From Pseudomonas helleri (lineage in GTDB: Bacteria; Pseudomonadota; Gammaproteobacteria; Pseudomonadales; Pseudomonadaceae), in assembly GCF_009600315.1 (NCBI RefSeq), contig NZ_WIWC01000038.1, positions 1 to 50,977 on the forward strand: a DNA stretch of 50,977 bases, read 5' to 3'. The first letter of the stretch is position 1; every line of letters begins with the position of its first letter. The position numbers and the translations under genes were made by a program. The notes under the pieces are model-generated. The model ran no database searches and was not told the origin of the DNA. It worked only from the letters and a program-made list of their open reading frames with translations. Below are positions 1 to 9,120 of the stretch, in pieces.

Positions 1-84
1 CGCTGAGTTCGGAATAAGACATAGGGCAGCACCGTACCGGAAAGGTCAGGTGTTGCACTCAGTTTTTGCCGCCGCCAAGGCTAT

Positions 85-1827
85 GTGTTGGGCATTAAGT
101 TCCTGTTTGACGGTTTGCCACTGACCGGGCCAGGGGGGACTCAGGAAGACATGCTCGACATGGCCTCGGTCGATCACACCGAAGTGCTCTATGGCGCCAA
201 TGCCTATTTGTATTCCGCCTTGTCGCTGGGGGGCGCGATCAATATGGTCAGCAAGACCGGGCGCACCGATCCGGGTAACTCCGTGCGTCTGGAAGCGGGC
301 AGTTTTGGTTATCGCAAACAGCAGCTCAGCACGGGCGGGGTGGTGGGCGACAGTGATTACTACGTCAGTGTGCTGCACAACGAGCGCGACGGTTATCAGC
401 ACGACACGTCCAACAAAGGACAGGGCTTGGTGGCCAACTTCGGGTATGTGTTCAGCCCCAAGCTGCAAACCCGTTTTTTCTTACGTTATCGCGAGGAAAC
501 CCTCACCCAAGGCAATGCGTTGACCAAGTATCAGCTCAAGCATGATCCCAAGAGCAACGAAGTGCCGTTCGGGCGCAAAAAAGATGGCTCGACCTTGCTC
601 GGCAGCAAAACCACTTACACCTTCGATGACGATGCCAAGCTGGAAGTCGGCCTTGGCTACAACGATTACCCGTTGCTCAACGGCTGGCGCTATGCGGCCC
701 AGCCGCAGGACTGGCGCTCCAAAGACCTCAATCTGACCCTGCGTTACCTGCGCACCGGCGATACGGTCTTTGGTTTGCCGAGCGACAGTAACCTGACCTT
801 CAGTACCACCCGTGCCTGGTTGGCCGACGTTAAATCCCACAGCCGCACTACCGGTCAGACGCTGCAAAAAACCGATTACACCGGCTCCCGCGATACGGTG
901 TTCTCGGTGGGTAACGAATTGCAATTGGGCGAGCGCACCTGGCTGTCCAGCGGCGTATCGTGGGTCGATATCAAACGCAAGGCCGATATTCAGTACACCA
1001 CCAGCGCCAACACCAGCGAGTTCCCCAGTGGTGTTGAATACAGTGAATACGACTGGGCGCCGCGCCTTGGGCTGCGCTATCAGTTAACCCCCGAGTTCGA
1101 ACTGTTCGGCAACGTCAGCCGTTCCATTGACCCGCCTGTGACCTGGCAGTTGGGCAGCACCGGCACGCCGTATATTCGTGATGTGCGCCCGCAAAAGGCC
1201 AACACCGTGGAGTTCGGTATTCGTGGCGGGCACGGTATCTTCGACGGCAGCTTGACGGTCTATCGCTCATGGGTGCAAAAGGAATTGCTCTCCGTGGTGG
1301 TACGCCCGGCCAGTGCCACTGAGGATCAACTGATCGCGACGTCCAATGGCAGCGCCACCATCCACCAAGGGGTTGAGGCGGGGCTCAATACCGTGCTTTG
1401 GGAGAATCAGAACGGCGACAGCGTAGCGTTGCGTCAGGCCTATACCTATAACGATTTCCACTACCGCAACGACCCGGTTTTCGGCGCCAATGAACTGCCG
1501 GGCCTGCCGCGTCAGGTGTACCAGGCCGAGCTGCAATACCGTCAGGCCACTGGCTTTTACGCGCAACTCAATGCCCGCGCCGCGTCCAGCTATTTCGTCG
1601 ACTTTGCCAACACCTTGAGCGCCCCGTCCTATGTGCTGTGGGGCGCCAAAATTGGCTATGAAGCGCCGAGCAAAAAGTGGGAGGTGTTTGTCGATGCGCG
1701 CAATCTGACCAATCAACGCTACGCCACGGCGGCTAACACCACTTATGACGCCAAAGGGCAAGACTCGGCGAATTTCTTTCCAGGCGATCCCTTTAACGTC
1801 ACCACGGGTGTGGCTTACCACTTCTGA
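85..1827 (+). pseudogene. TonB-dependent outer-membrane receptor, 3' part of a broken gene
   Basis: The frame encodes the second half of a TonB plug domain (LFDGLPLTGPGG, then YGANA and LGGAIN, the conserved plug core) followed by a complete beta-barrel ending in the aromatic C-terminus YHF typical of outer-membrane proteins. Such receptors import siderophores or other scarce ligands using TonB energy. The 580 residues lack the signal peptide and roughly the first 100 or more plug residues. The frame cannot simply continue off the window edge, because it meets in-frame stops at 22-24 (TAG) and 4-6 (TGA). The GTG at 85 sits in the middle of the plug fold and has no Shine-Dalgarno sequence. I therefore read this as a 5'-truncated or frameshifted relic. 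A sequencing error in the first bases, or an intact upstream frame joined by a frameshift, are alternatives. It converges on the DUF979 gene. Confidence 0.75.
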
Positions 1828-1851
1828 CCCCGGCGGCTCTGGGGTATTGAG

Positions 1852-2802
1852 CTACATCAACACGTATAGCAGCACAATATTGACCGCCAGCATCACCAGC
1901 GCCGTGGGGATTTGCGCCTTGATCACGGCGTACTTGTCCGGCAGTTCCAGCAGCGCGACGGGCACCATGTTGTAGTTGGCCGCCATTGGCGTCATCAGCG
2001 TGCCGCAATAACCTGAGAACATGCCAATCGCGGCCATCACGGCGGGGTTGGCATCATAAATACCCACCAGTACCGGCACGCCGACACCGCCGGTCATCAC
2101 CGGGAAGGCGGCAAAGCCGTTACCCATGATCATGGTGAACAACGCCATGCCGAGCACGTAGACCATCACCGCGATCAGGCGATAGTCCATGTTGATGTAC
2201 GCCGTGGTGACGTGAGCAACGGCTGTGCCGACCCCGGCGTCATTGAACAGCAGGCCGAGCATGGCCAGCATTTGCGGGAGCACCATGGTCCAGCCCAAGG
2301 CTTCAGTGAGGCGGCGAGACTCGCGCAAGCCTTGCAGCGGTGTATCGCGGGTCAGGATGCAGGCCAGTATAAGGGCGACCAGACAACCCAGCCCCAACGA
2401 CACAAAGGTGGTGTTCTTTGGATCGAGCAGCGGTACGCCGCCGATCTGCACATGCTTGAGCACTACCGTGCCGATCACCGTCACCAGCGGGATCGACAAG
2501 GCCGGGATAAACAACCTGTGGCCCAGACGCCCGGCGCTGGCGCGGGCCGCTTTGACCGGCAATTCGGCATGCGCACCGCGGCCGACTCCGCCGATGCCGG
2601 CAATACCCGCCATCACCAGTACGCCCACACCGACCACAAAGGGCGACAAACGATCACCGATCAGAAACACCATCGAGAACAACGCCCAAAACAGTGCGCT
2701 GGTCCAGCGCTTGGGATGGCTGCGGTCCGACACAATCATGCCGGCGGTGATCAGCAACAGCGCACCGGCCAGCCAATAGAAATACTGGATAGAAACAATC
2801 AT
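1852..2802 (-). CDS. DUF979 family inner-membrane protein
   Basis: The 316-residue product is almost entirely hydrophobic, with about nine or ten predicted membrane segments starting at residue 5, and matches the DUF979 family as I recognise it. Its ATG overlaps the stop of the upstream DUF969 gene by four bases (ATGA at 2802-2799), so the two are translationally coupled and probably form a two-part transporter or permease. In other bacteria this pair often sits beside pyrrolidone-carboxylate peptidase or 5-oxoproline genes; none is visible here, although the next gene lies outside the window. Substrate unknown. Confidence 0.85.
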   Translation of the reverse strand: MIVSIQYFYWLAGALLLITAGMIVSDRSHPKRWTSALFWALFSMVFLIGDRLSPFVVGVGVLVMAGIAGIGGVGRGAHAELPVKAARASAGRLGHRLFIPALSIPLVTVIGTVVLKHVQIGGVPLLDPKNTTFVSLGLGCLVALILACILTRDTPLQGLRESRRLTEALGWTMVLPQMLAMLGLLFNDAGVGTAVAHVTTAYINMDYRLIAVMVYVLGMALFTMIMGNGFAAFPVMTGGVGVPVLVGIYDANPAVMAAIGMFSGYCGTLMTPMAANYNMVPVALLELPDKYAVIKAQIPTALVMLAVNIVLLYVLM

Positions 2803-3524
2803 CGGGCCAGCTCCCTGGAGTCGTCAGCGTGGGCCACTTCGCTCAGGCTACGTGCCAGCATCAGGTCAAAGCGATAAAGCCGTAGTGCATGCACGATAAA
2901 GGCACAAATGGCCGTGGGAATACCCCAGAACGCGATATGCAGCGGTTCGACATCCAGCCCCGACCCCAGCAAAAAGGTGTGCATCAGGGCAATCGCGCCA
3001 AAGGCCACGAACACATCTTCGCCAAAGAACAAACCGATATTGTCTGTGGCCGCGCACATGGCCAGTACTTTTTGCCGAACGGCGGGCGGCAGTTTGCCGT
3101 ATGTGTTTTCAGCAGCGCCTTCGGCCATGGGCGCCAGCAGCGGGCGCACCATTTGCGGGTGTCCGCCCAGACTGGTCAGGCCTACCGCTGCGGTGGTTTC
3201 GCGCAAAAACAGGTACATGATCAACAAACGTCCCACGGTGGCCCGTTGAAAGCCTGCGATCCATTTTTGTGCGTGCAGGCGCAGACCATGGCGCTCCAAT
3301 AAGCCGATAACCGCCAGCGGCAATAACAGAATGAGCTGCAAGGCCCGGGTTTGCAGAAACCCTTCACCCATCTCGCTGATTATTTTTTCCAGCGGAAAGT
3401 TGGCCGCAAGCCCGGTGACAATGGCCGCCGCGCTCACCACCAGCAGAGGATTGAAGCGCAGCAAAAAGCCCATGATGATGACGAGCACGCCGATCAAGGG
3501 CCAAAGATTTACGACGGTTTGCAT
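2799..3524 (-). CDS. DUF969 family inner-membrane protein
   Basis: This 241-residue membrane protein begins MQTVVNLWPLIGVLVIIMGF, the usual start of the DUF969 family, with about five or six hydrophobic segments and a long polar stretch near residues 115-170. I chose the ATG at 3524, with AAGAGA about ten bases upstream, over a GTG at 3557 that adds eleven non-conserved polar residues and has no ribosome site. It is first in a two-gene operon with DUF979. The divergent LysR regulator is the obvious candidate controller. The biochemical role is not established; a carrier for a small organic acid or amino-acid derivative is a guess from family context. Confidence 0.82.
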   Translation of the reverse strand: MQTVVNLWPLIGVLVIIMGFLLRFNPLLVVSAAAIVTGLAANFPLEKIISEMGEGFLQTRALQLILLLPLAVIGLLERHGLRLHAQKWIAGFQRATVGRLLIMYLFLRETTAAVGLTSLGGHPQMVRPLLAPMAEGAAENTYGKLPPAVRQKVLAMCAATDNIGLFFGEDVFVAFGAIALMHTFLLGSGLDVEPLHIAFWGIPTAICAFIVHALRLYRFDLMLARSLSEVAHADDSRELAR

Positions 3525-3829
3525 GAGGGTGAGGTCTCTTAGCTGATTGCGACTCACCAGGGCAGGCTGGTGTGAGCAAGGCGAAAGCGGTCAGGCACAC
3601 TTTCACAAAATCGGTACGCTGCCGGACTCAGCGTGTTTTTTTATTGTTGACGCTCATGGAATGGCGACTTGACCCACATGGTTGGGGGCTTTTGGCGATG
3701 CGTTCAGTCAAAAAAAGTTGTCGCCGCCGAACAAAAAAGTTTTATCAATCACCGACTTAAGCGGTCTGGCTTGAAGGCACGGTGAGCGTTTACAGTGGCA
3801 CACTGTTTTGACCGGGTGGGATGTCCTAC
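3525..3829. promoter_or_regulatory. Divergent control region, DUF969 operon / LysR gene
   Basis: About 300 bp without a gene separates the leftward membrane-protein pair from the rightward LysR gene, the classical layout for LysR control. It contains A/T runs at 3708-3748 and an imperfect inverted repeat near the DUF969 start (CTCACCAG at 3553-3560 against CTGGTGTGAG at 3567-3576). I could not assign a definite LysR box or a convincing -35/-10 pair. Confidence 0.35.
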
Positions 3830-4750
3830 ATGAATATGCGATTTCTTCTGACATTCGTCTGGGTGGCCCGCCTTGGCAGCTTCCGACTCACCGCAGAAAA
3901 GCTTTCAAGCACACAGGCGGCCATTTCGAGCCGTATTTCAGTGCTTGAAACCGAGCTGGGCGTGCAATTGTTCTTGCGTGATTCGCGGGGTGTGAACCTG
4001 ACGCGCGAAGGCCATAAAGTGCTGGGTTACGCCGAAGAGATGCTCGCCACCCAACAGCGCTTGCTTCAGTCCTTGGGGCAGGCGGACAGTTTTACCGGGC
4101 GGTTGCGCATCGGGGTGATGGACACCGTGATTCACAGCTGGCTGAGCGAACTGGTCAGCGCATTAAGTCGTGACTATCCTCAAGTCGAAGTCGAACTGAC
4201 AGCCGACACGGCGCTGAACCTCAGTGAACAGTTGCTCAAGGGGCAGTTGGACTTGATCTTTCAGACTGACCTGTTAAGGGCTGACGGGGTGCGTAATGTG
4301 CAATTGGCCCGCTATCCGTTGAGCTGGGTAGTAGCAAGCAATGGCGCATTGGACAGGCCCTATGACAGCCTTGCGCACGTGTGTGAGGAGCGGTTGTTGA
4401 CCTTTTCAAGGCACTCGCGACCGCATCAGGACATGCTCAACTACTTGCATCAGCACGGCATCGCGACACCGCGCATCAGTTGTATCAATTCAGTGGCAGC
4501 GATTATCAAGCTGGTCACTGATGGCTTTGGTATTGGCGCGTTGCCGCCGGTACTGGTCAGTCGTGAACTGCACAGCGGCGCGCTGCGTGCCTTGGCGATT
4601 GAGGCTGCACCGGGTTTTTCGGTGTACGCCAGTTGGCGGGTGGGGGCGGGTCTGGAGCTGAATGAAGCGGTGGTCCTCCTGAGCCAGACGGTGGTGGCTG
4701 ATTATCAGCGCAGTGTCCTGCCTGAACATCTCATCTTGCCGAGCAACTGA
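3830..4750 (+). CDS. LysR-family transcriptional regulator
   Basis: The product has an N-terminal winged helix-turn-helix (roughly residues 2-60; GSFRLTAEKLSSTQAAISSR is the recognition region) followed by a periplasmic-binding-protein-like effector domain from about residue 85 to the end, as in all LysR regulators; length about 306 residues. ATGs occur at 3821, 3830 and 3836. The GGTGGGA stretch directly abuts the first but lies eight bases from the second, so 3830 is preferred. It is transcribed away from the DUF969/DUF979 pair and probably regulates it. The effector is unknown. Confidence 0.9.
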   Translation: MNMRFLLTFVWVARLGSFRLTAEKLSSTQAAISSRISVLETELGVQLFLRDSRGVNLTREGHKVLGYAEEMLATQQRLLQSLGQADSFTGRLRIGVMDTVIHSWLSELVSALSRDYPQVEVELTADTALNLSEQLLKGQLDLIFQTDLLRADGVRNVQLARYPLSWVVASNGALDRPYDSLAHVCEERLLTFSRHSRPHQDMLNYLHQHGIATPRISCINSVAAIIKLVTDGFGIGALPPVLVSRELHSGALRALAIEAAPGFSVYASWRVGAGLELNEAVVLLSQTVVADYQRSVLPEHLILPSN

Positions 4751-5139
4751 TCCGTATTTTTTCGTGTTATCTGCGACTGTTATGTGTGCAGACAGCGGAG
4801 CAGAATGAGCCACAACCTTTCAAGACAGCCAGAACGTTGAGTAAACAGCAACGCTCGCATGGGATCAGCTGATGTTCTGCGCCTGTTTTTTTACGAACGT
4901 GTGCCAGGGGAAATAGCATGGGCAAGATGGGATGGTTTTTGGGCGGCTTTTTAGTGTTGACTATTGGCATCGGTATTTTGGCGACCATTCCGCCGGGCTG
5001 AATCCGTTCTTTAGTTGGTGAGCGAAGGTGGGTCAGCTCTCTTAATTGCGTAGGTTTGTTCTCCGGCTTAATTCCTGCCTTGGGTCAAAAAGCATGAGTG
5101 GTTAACTTTTAAGTTTTCATTAATTAAGAGTTGGCCCTC
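4751..5139. other. Mostly non-coding spacer with one short ORF
   Basis: Between the LysR gene and the GH19 gene the only item I can support is the 27-codon ORF listed separately at 4918-5001. A palindrome ATCAGCTGAT lies at 4864-4873, and a run of seven T follows at 4886-4892. The stretch 5002-5139 is AT-rich and probably holds the GH19 promoter, but I cannot place it. Confidence 0.4.
4918..5001 (+). CDS. Putative 27-residue single-span membrane peptide
   Basis: An ATG preceded by a good ribosome site (AGGGGA, six bases upstream) opens a 27-codon frame, MGKMGWFLGGFLVLTIGIGI and then a short tail ending PPG. A lysine near the N-terminus, about 18 hydrophobic residues and a short polar C-terminus fit a single membrane span with the N-terminus inside. 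I do not recognise the peptide. The frame could be chance, but the ribosome site and clean hydrophobic core make it worth keeping. It stands alone between LysR and GH19 genes and shows no toxin-antitoxin-like antisense partner that I can see. Confidence 0.45.
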   Translation: MGKMGWFLGGFLVLTIGIGILATIPPG

Positions 5140-5817
5140 ATGTTGAACCGTGAAATGTTCATAACGTTATTTCCCAAAAGTGCAGCATCTGTAGATGTTT
5201 ATTTACCCATCGTGCAAGCCGTCACGCTGGCCAATAATATCGATACTCCCCGACGTCTGGCGGCATTCATGGCCCAAGTGGGTCACGAAAGTGCAGGCTT
5301 TACTGCGCTCATAGAAAACCTCAACTACAGCGCTGACGGTCTGGCCGCAACGTGGGGCGCACGATTCGCACAACGCACCAGTGCCGGTCAATACATTACG
5401 GTCATGGACGGCGGGCGTGTGCGCAGGTTGCCCAACAGCGATGCGCAAAAATTGCACCGCCAACCCGAAGCCATTGCCAATCGGGTGTACAGCAATCGAC
5501 TGGGTAATGGTTCTGAAGCGTCAGGAGAGGGCTGGTTGTATCGCGGCAGGGGTTTGATCCAGATTACCGGCAAAAGCAACTATCAGCATTGCAGCCTCGG
5601 CCTGTATGGCGACGAACGATTGTTAGAGACCCCACAACTGTTGGAACAGTGGCCTGGAGCGGTGGCGTCTGCGGGGTGGTACTGGTCGTCGCGCCAGCTC
5701 AATGCACGGGCTGACGGGCAAGATTTCGAAGCCCTGACGCGAGCGATCAATGGCGGGCTTAATGGCCATGTACAGCGATTGGCGGTGTTTGAGAGGGCCT
5801 TGGGGCTTTTATCCTGA
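5140..5817 (+). CDS. Glycoside hydrolase family 19 protein (chitinase/endolysin type)
   Basis: This 225-residue protein is the compact GH19 catalytic domain found in phage endolysins and bacteriocin lysis cassettes as well as bacterial chitinases. The catalytic pair is visible as Glu50 in GHESAGF and Glu59 in IENLNYSA, and the family signature GRGLIQITGKSNY lies around residues 135-147. No signal peptide or cell-wall-binding domain is present, so release would need a holin or cell lysis. The ATG at 5140 has AAGAG nine bases upstream; a TTG three codons earlier is less likely. There is no neighbouring holin, spanin, pyocin tail or prophage gene, so this is a solitary lysin-like gene. Peptidoglycan is the likelier substrate, chitin possible. 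Confidence 0.85.
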   Translation: MLNREMFITLFPKSAASVDVYLPIVQAVTLANNIDTPRRLAAFMAQVGHESAGFTALIENLNYSADGLAATWGARFAQRTSAGQYITVMDGGRVRRLPNSDAQKLHRQPEAIANRVYSNRLGNGSEASGEGWLYRGRGLIQITGKSNYQHCSLGLYGDERLLETPQLLEQWPGAVASAGWYWSSRQLNARADGQDFEALTRAINGGLNGHVQRLAVFERALGLLS

Positions 5818-5901
5818 AACCTCGGATTTGATTGAAAGGCCCGCCAGGCAAAGTGCAAAGTGAATCTGCGCTTTTCGCTTGGCGAGCTTTGTCAGCGGGT
5901 A

Positions 5902-7275
5902 TTAACTGACGACGCGATAGCACGGCACATAGGCCGCGCCGCCGGGCAGTTTCATACGGTGTTGTTCAACGAAAGCATGCAGCAGTTTATCCAGAGGCTT
6001 CATGATGGCCGGGTCGCCATGAATTTCATAAGGCCCGTATTGCTCGATCAGGTGAATACCTTTTTCTTTCACGTTACCGGCCACAATCCCCGAAAAGGCA
6101 CGGCGCAAATTGGCCGCCAATTCATGGGGCGGCAGGTCACTGCGCAATTGCAGATCAGCCATGTTGGCGTGGGTCGGGTCGAAAGGGCGCTGGAACCCTT
6201 CATCGATTTTCAATAACCAGTTGAAGTGAAACGCATCATTGCGTTCGCGGCGGAATTGTTTAACCGCTTTAAGTCCTGCGGTCATTTGCCGGGCAACTTC
6301 CGCCGGGTTGTCGATGATGATCTGGTAGTGCTGCCGGGCCGCATCGCCCAGCGTGGCGCCGACAAACTCATGCAACTGTTGCAAGTACGGCGCGGCTTCT
6401 CGCGGGCCCGTCAGGATCACCGGGAAGGGCACGTCGCGGTTGTCCGGGTGCATCAAAATCCCCAGCAGGTACAGGAACTCTTCAGCAGTTCCGGCGCCGC
6501 CCGGAAAGATAATCACGCCGTGGCCAACGCGTACAAAGGCCTCCAGACGTTTTTCGATGTCCGGCAGGATCACCAGCTCGTTGACGATAGGGTTGGGTGC
6601 TTCGGCCGCGATAATGCCCGGCTCGGTCAGTCCCAGATACCGCCCGCCTGTCAGGCGTTGCTTGGCGTGGGAAATGGTTGCGCCCTTCATCGGCCCTTTC
6701 ATCACGCCGGGCCCGCAGCCGGTGCAGATATCCAGGCTGCGCAGGCCCAGTTCGTGGCCCACTTTTTTGGTGTACTTGTATTCTTCGGTGTTGATCGAGT
6801 GGCCGCCCCAGCACACGACTATTTTGGGCTCGACGCCGGGACGCAACGTGCGGGCATTGCGCAGCAGGTGAAACACATAGTCAGTGATGCCCGCCGAACT
6901 GCTCAGGTCGATGCGCGGGCTGTCGAGACCGCTTTGTGTGTACACGATGTCACGCAGGGCGCTGAACAACATTTCGCGGGTGCTGGCGATCATTTCGCCA
7001 TCGACAAAGGCATCGGCCGGGGCATTCAGTAATTCCAGGCGAACCCCCCGGTCTTGCTGGTGAATCCGCACTTCAAAATCCTGATACGCCTCAAGAATGG
7101 TTTTAGCGTTATCGACGTGGGCGCCGGTGTTGAGAATAGCCAGTACACATTGACGAAAAAGCGTGTAGCTACTACCCGAGCCAACCTCACTCAGTTGCTG
7201 AACTTCACGTTGGGATAAAGTTTCCAGGCTGCCTTTGGGGCTAACCGAAGCATTGATGACGTGTCTTTGAACCAT
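5902..7275 (-). CDS. ppnN: Pyrimidine/purine nucleotide 5'-monophosphate nucleosidase PpnN
   Basis: The 457 residues match the E. coli PpnN (YgdH) size of about 454 and its three-part layout: an N-terminal domain, a central LOG-type Rossmann domain and a C-terminal domain. The LOG signature PGGAGTAEE lies near residues 258-266, and an upstream glycine-rich stretch CTGCGPGVMKGPMKGA lies near 185-200. PpnN hydrolyses the N-glycosidic bond of nucleoside monophosphates, giving free base and ribose-5-phosphate, and in E. coli is activated by (p)ppGpp. Here it would feed nucleobase salvage in the cytoplasm. The ATG at 7275 has AGGAAG seven bases upstream. It is a single gene convergent with GH19. 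Confidence 0.92.
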   Translation of the reverse strand: MVQRHVINASVSPKGSLETLSQREVQQLSEVGSGSSYTLFRQCVLAILNTGAHVDNAKTILEAYQDFEVRIHQQDRGVRLELLNAPADAFVDGEMIASTREMLFSALRDIVYTQSGLDSPRIDLSSSAGITDYVFHLLRNARTLRPGVEPKIVVCWGGHSINTEEYKYTKKVGHELGLRSLDICTGCGPGVMKGPMKGATISHAKQRLTGGRYLGLTEPGIIAAEAPNPIVNELVILPDIEKRLEAFVRVGHGVIIFPGGAGTAEEFLYLLGILMHPDNRDVPFPVILTGPREAAPYLQQLHEFVGATLGDAARQHYQIIIDNPAEVARQMTAGLKAVKQFRRERNDAFHFNWLLKIDEGFQRPFDPTHANMADLQLRSDLPPHELAANLRRAFSGIVAGNVKEKGIHLIEQYGPYEIHGDPAIMKPLDKLLHAFVEQHRMKLPGGAAYVPCYRVVS

Positions 7276-7562
7276 TGTGGGCTTCCTGTGAGCGGGAACG
7301 AAATTGGCATGGCGTGGCGTAGCTGTTTAATCCCTGTCAGCGATTCGCATGTGCCGGGCGAGAGGTCCCAACTCTTACGGCTTTTGGTTGTTTTCACTAT
7401 CAGCATAGTCGCCGCAGATGAGGCTGGTTGCGGTTTTGCCTACAGTAACACTGCAAGCGCATAAGGCCAGTATCGACCTGTTCCATTGCCGGATCGCGAC
7501 ACAGGTGTGAGTGTCTGAGATAAGCTTCGGTTCAAAATCAGCATCTACCAAGGGGAACGCCG

Positions 7563-7883
7563 TTGATTATCACAACGACAAACAGGATTGAAGGCCGCCA
7601 GATCACCGAGTACTTGGGGGTTGTCAGTGCCGAGTCCGTTCACGGCATTAACGTGGTGCGCGATTTTTTTACCGGCGTGCGGGATTTTTTTGGTGGGCGC
7701 TCCCAGACCCTTGAGCGGGCACTGAAAGAGGCGCGTGCCGAGGTGACGGACGAAATCCGCGACCGGGCGCAGCATCTTCAAGCCGATGCCATTGTGGGGT
7801 TGAACTTTGAAATCAGCATGCCTTCCGGGCGGGGTGGCATGTTGGTGGTGTTTGTCACGGGCACGGCGGTGCGGTTGAACTGA
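7563..7883 (+). CDS. YbjQ-family (UPF0145) protein
   Basis: This 106-residue protein begins MIITTTNRIEGRQITEYLG and carries the family features: GVVSAESVHGINVVRD, a helical segment rich in RALKEAR and ending with DAIVGLNFEIS, then a short hydrophobic strand. YbjQ proteins form small pentameric rings; a role in binding metals or envelope components has been suggested but is unproved. The start is a TTG with a strong ribosome site (AAGGGG, seven bases upstream); no ATG or GTG is available in frame without losing the conserved N-terminus. It stands alone, convergent with the DUF1269 gene. Confidence 0.88.
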   Translation: MIITTTNRIEGRQITEYLGVVSAESVHGINVVRDFFTGVRDFFGGRSQTLERALKEARAEVTDEIRDRAQHLQADAIVGLNFEISMPSGRGGMLVVFVTGTAVRLN

Positions 7884-7997
7884 TCAGGGCGTGACAGGGA
7901 ATATTCGGATTGGAAGTTAACGCTGTGAACGGGGTGATAAATTCGACTGCCCTGACGGGCAGCCGATACATGCGCACGCAGCTGAAGGAGCTGTGAC

Positions 7998-8543
7998 TTA
8001 AATCGTGGTCGCTACTGGTGCCGCAGCGGCATGGTTTGACAGGGCTTGCTGAAGCTTGGCTTCTTGCTCAGGCGAAAGGGAAGTGCGCAGCACCTTGCCT
8101 TTGAAGTCTGACTGCTCCAGTTCCTGTAGGACTTTTTCGGGCTGGAACTTGCGCAACAGCACGAACAGGGCAGACGAGTCTTTAGGAATGGTTTCACTGA
8201 GATTTTTGATGAAGTCGTCGTCAATGCCGTAATCGGCCATCGAGCCTGACAGTGCGCCCATGCCCGCACCCGCGGCGCCGCCGATGACGAAGCCGGCCAA
8301 TGGATTAAGAAACAACAGACCGACCAGCGCGCCCCACAGTCCCCCGGTCACCAGACCCGAGGTTGCCCCCAAGGCTTTCAGATTGACGCTTTGCTTGATA
8401 TGAACCTTGCCTTCAGCGTTGCGTACAACAATGACGGCATCCTCAAGCTCGACCAAATGCTCTTTGCCCAACGAGGCTAATTTGGTAAGGGCGCGGTCGG
8501 CTGTTTCGGTATCTGGAAATCCCACAACGATTAAATCTGACAT
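7998..8543 (-). CDS. DUF1269 family membrane-associated protein
   Basis: The product starts MSDLIVVGFPDTETADRAL, a ferredoxin-like alpha-beta fold typical of DUF1269, followed by a glycine-rich hydrophobic hairpin (about residues 55-100, with repeated GG and GA pairs) and a charged C-terminal domain (about 105-165). The hairpin resembles glycine-zipper segments that insert in membranes. The ATG at 8543 is preceded by AAGGA; a longer frame to 8609 adds 22 residues without family character. No function is established for the family. It lies downstream of and in the same direction as rsmE but is separated by a hairpin, so it is probably transcribed independently. Confidence 0.83.
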   Translation of the reverse strand: MSDLIVVGFPDTETADRALTKLASLGKEHLVELEDAVIVVRNAEGKVHIKQSVNLKALGATSGLVTGGLWGALVGLLFLNPLAGFVIGGAAGAGMGALSGSMADYGIDDDFIKNLSETIPKDSSALFVLLRKFQPEKVLQELEQSDFKGKVLRTSLSPEQEAKLQQALSNHAAAAPVATTI

Positions 8544-8747
8544 GTCTTTCATTCCTTGACTGTACAGGTCCAGCCCAAGGTCGGGCTGACGCTTGTGAAG
8601 GTGAGTCACCCGCTGGACGGTTTGACCTTCTGCGAGGAATGAGCGTGGTCGCTAACCTTGAAACGGTCAAGTCGAGAGGAGGATTCTGCGAGCGCTTTGG
8701 CAACAATGGGCTTGGGAGCGTCATTGCAGGGGAGGGTGTGATTAAGA

Positions 8748-8767
8748 AGGGCTGGCTGAGCAGCCCT
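8748..8767 (-). terminator. Hairpin downstream of rsmE, probable terminator
   Basis: Read leftward, AGGGCTG (8767-8761) pairs perfectly with CAGCCCT (8754-8748) across a six-base loop and is followed by TCTTAAT. A second 7-bp hairpin, TTCGAGG/CCTCGAA (8777-8797), lies between it and the rsmE stop. The pair is well placed to end the rsmE transcript before the DUF1269 gene. Confidence 0.5.
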
Positions 8768-8800
8768 GACACTCAGTTCGAGGGCTGATACCTCGAACGC

Positions 8801-8995
8801 TTAGGACAGATCTACCTTGTCTGGAGCATTCAAGCCAGCCTGGATGCGTTGATAAATCTCTTCACGGTGGACAGCCACATCTTTCGGCGCATTGATACCG
8901 ATTCTGACCTGTTGCCCGCTGACACCTAAAATAGTGATCGTAATATCGTCACCGATGTTTATGCTTTCACCAACTTTACGGGTGAGTATCAGCAT
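8801..8995 (-). CDS. rsmE: Carbon storage regulator, RsmE-type CsrA paralogue
   Basis: The 64-residue product starts MLILTRKVGESINIGDDITI and matches RsmE of the P. fluorescens group rather than RsmA, including its longer C-terminal tail. RNA-contact residues of the CsrA family are present: Leu4, Arg6 and Arg44 in VAVHREE. CsrA dimers bind GGA motifs in 5' leaders and block translation; in pseudomonads RsmA and RsmE act under GacS/GacA and are titrated by RsmX/Y/Z RNAs. The ATG at 8995 follows a strong ribosome site, AAGGAG. That site itself contains an A-N-GGA motif, so feedback repression by Rsm proteins is plausible. An in-frame ATG at 9025 would place this ribosome site inside the gene and is rejected. 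Confidence 0.93.
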   Translation of the reverse strand: MLILTRKVGESINIGDDITITILGVSGQQVRIGINAPKDVAVHREEIYQRIQAGLNAPDKVDLS

Positions 8996-9120
8996 TTTTT
9001 TCTCCTTGATGGCTTTGTAAGGCACGTCTCTGAGACGGTGCGGCTTCGTTCATGGCTACAGAATACTGCTAAGTGGATATAAATGCCCCGCTCATTACAG
9101 ACGTCCTCACCAAGGGTTAA

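Noticed and set aside
2212..2877. Open frames on the + strand inside DUF979
   Set aside because: Highly polar Gln/His/Arg-rich translations antisense to membrane-protein codons, no independent evidence.
5131..5139. TTG start for the GH19 gene
   Set aside because: It adds three residues, and AAGAG abuts it with no spacing, while the ATG at 5140 has suitable spacing.
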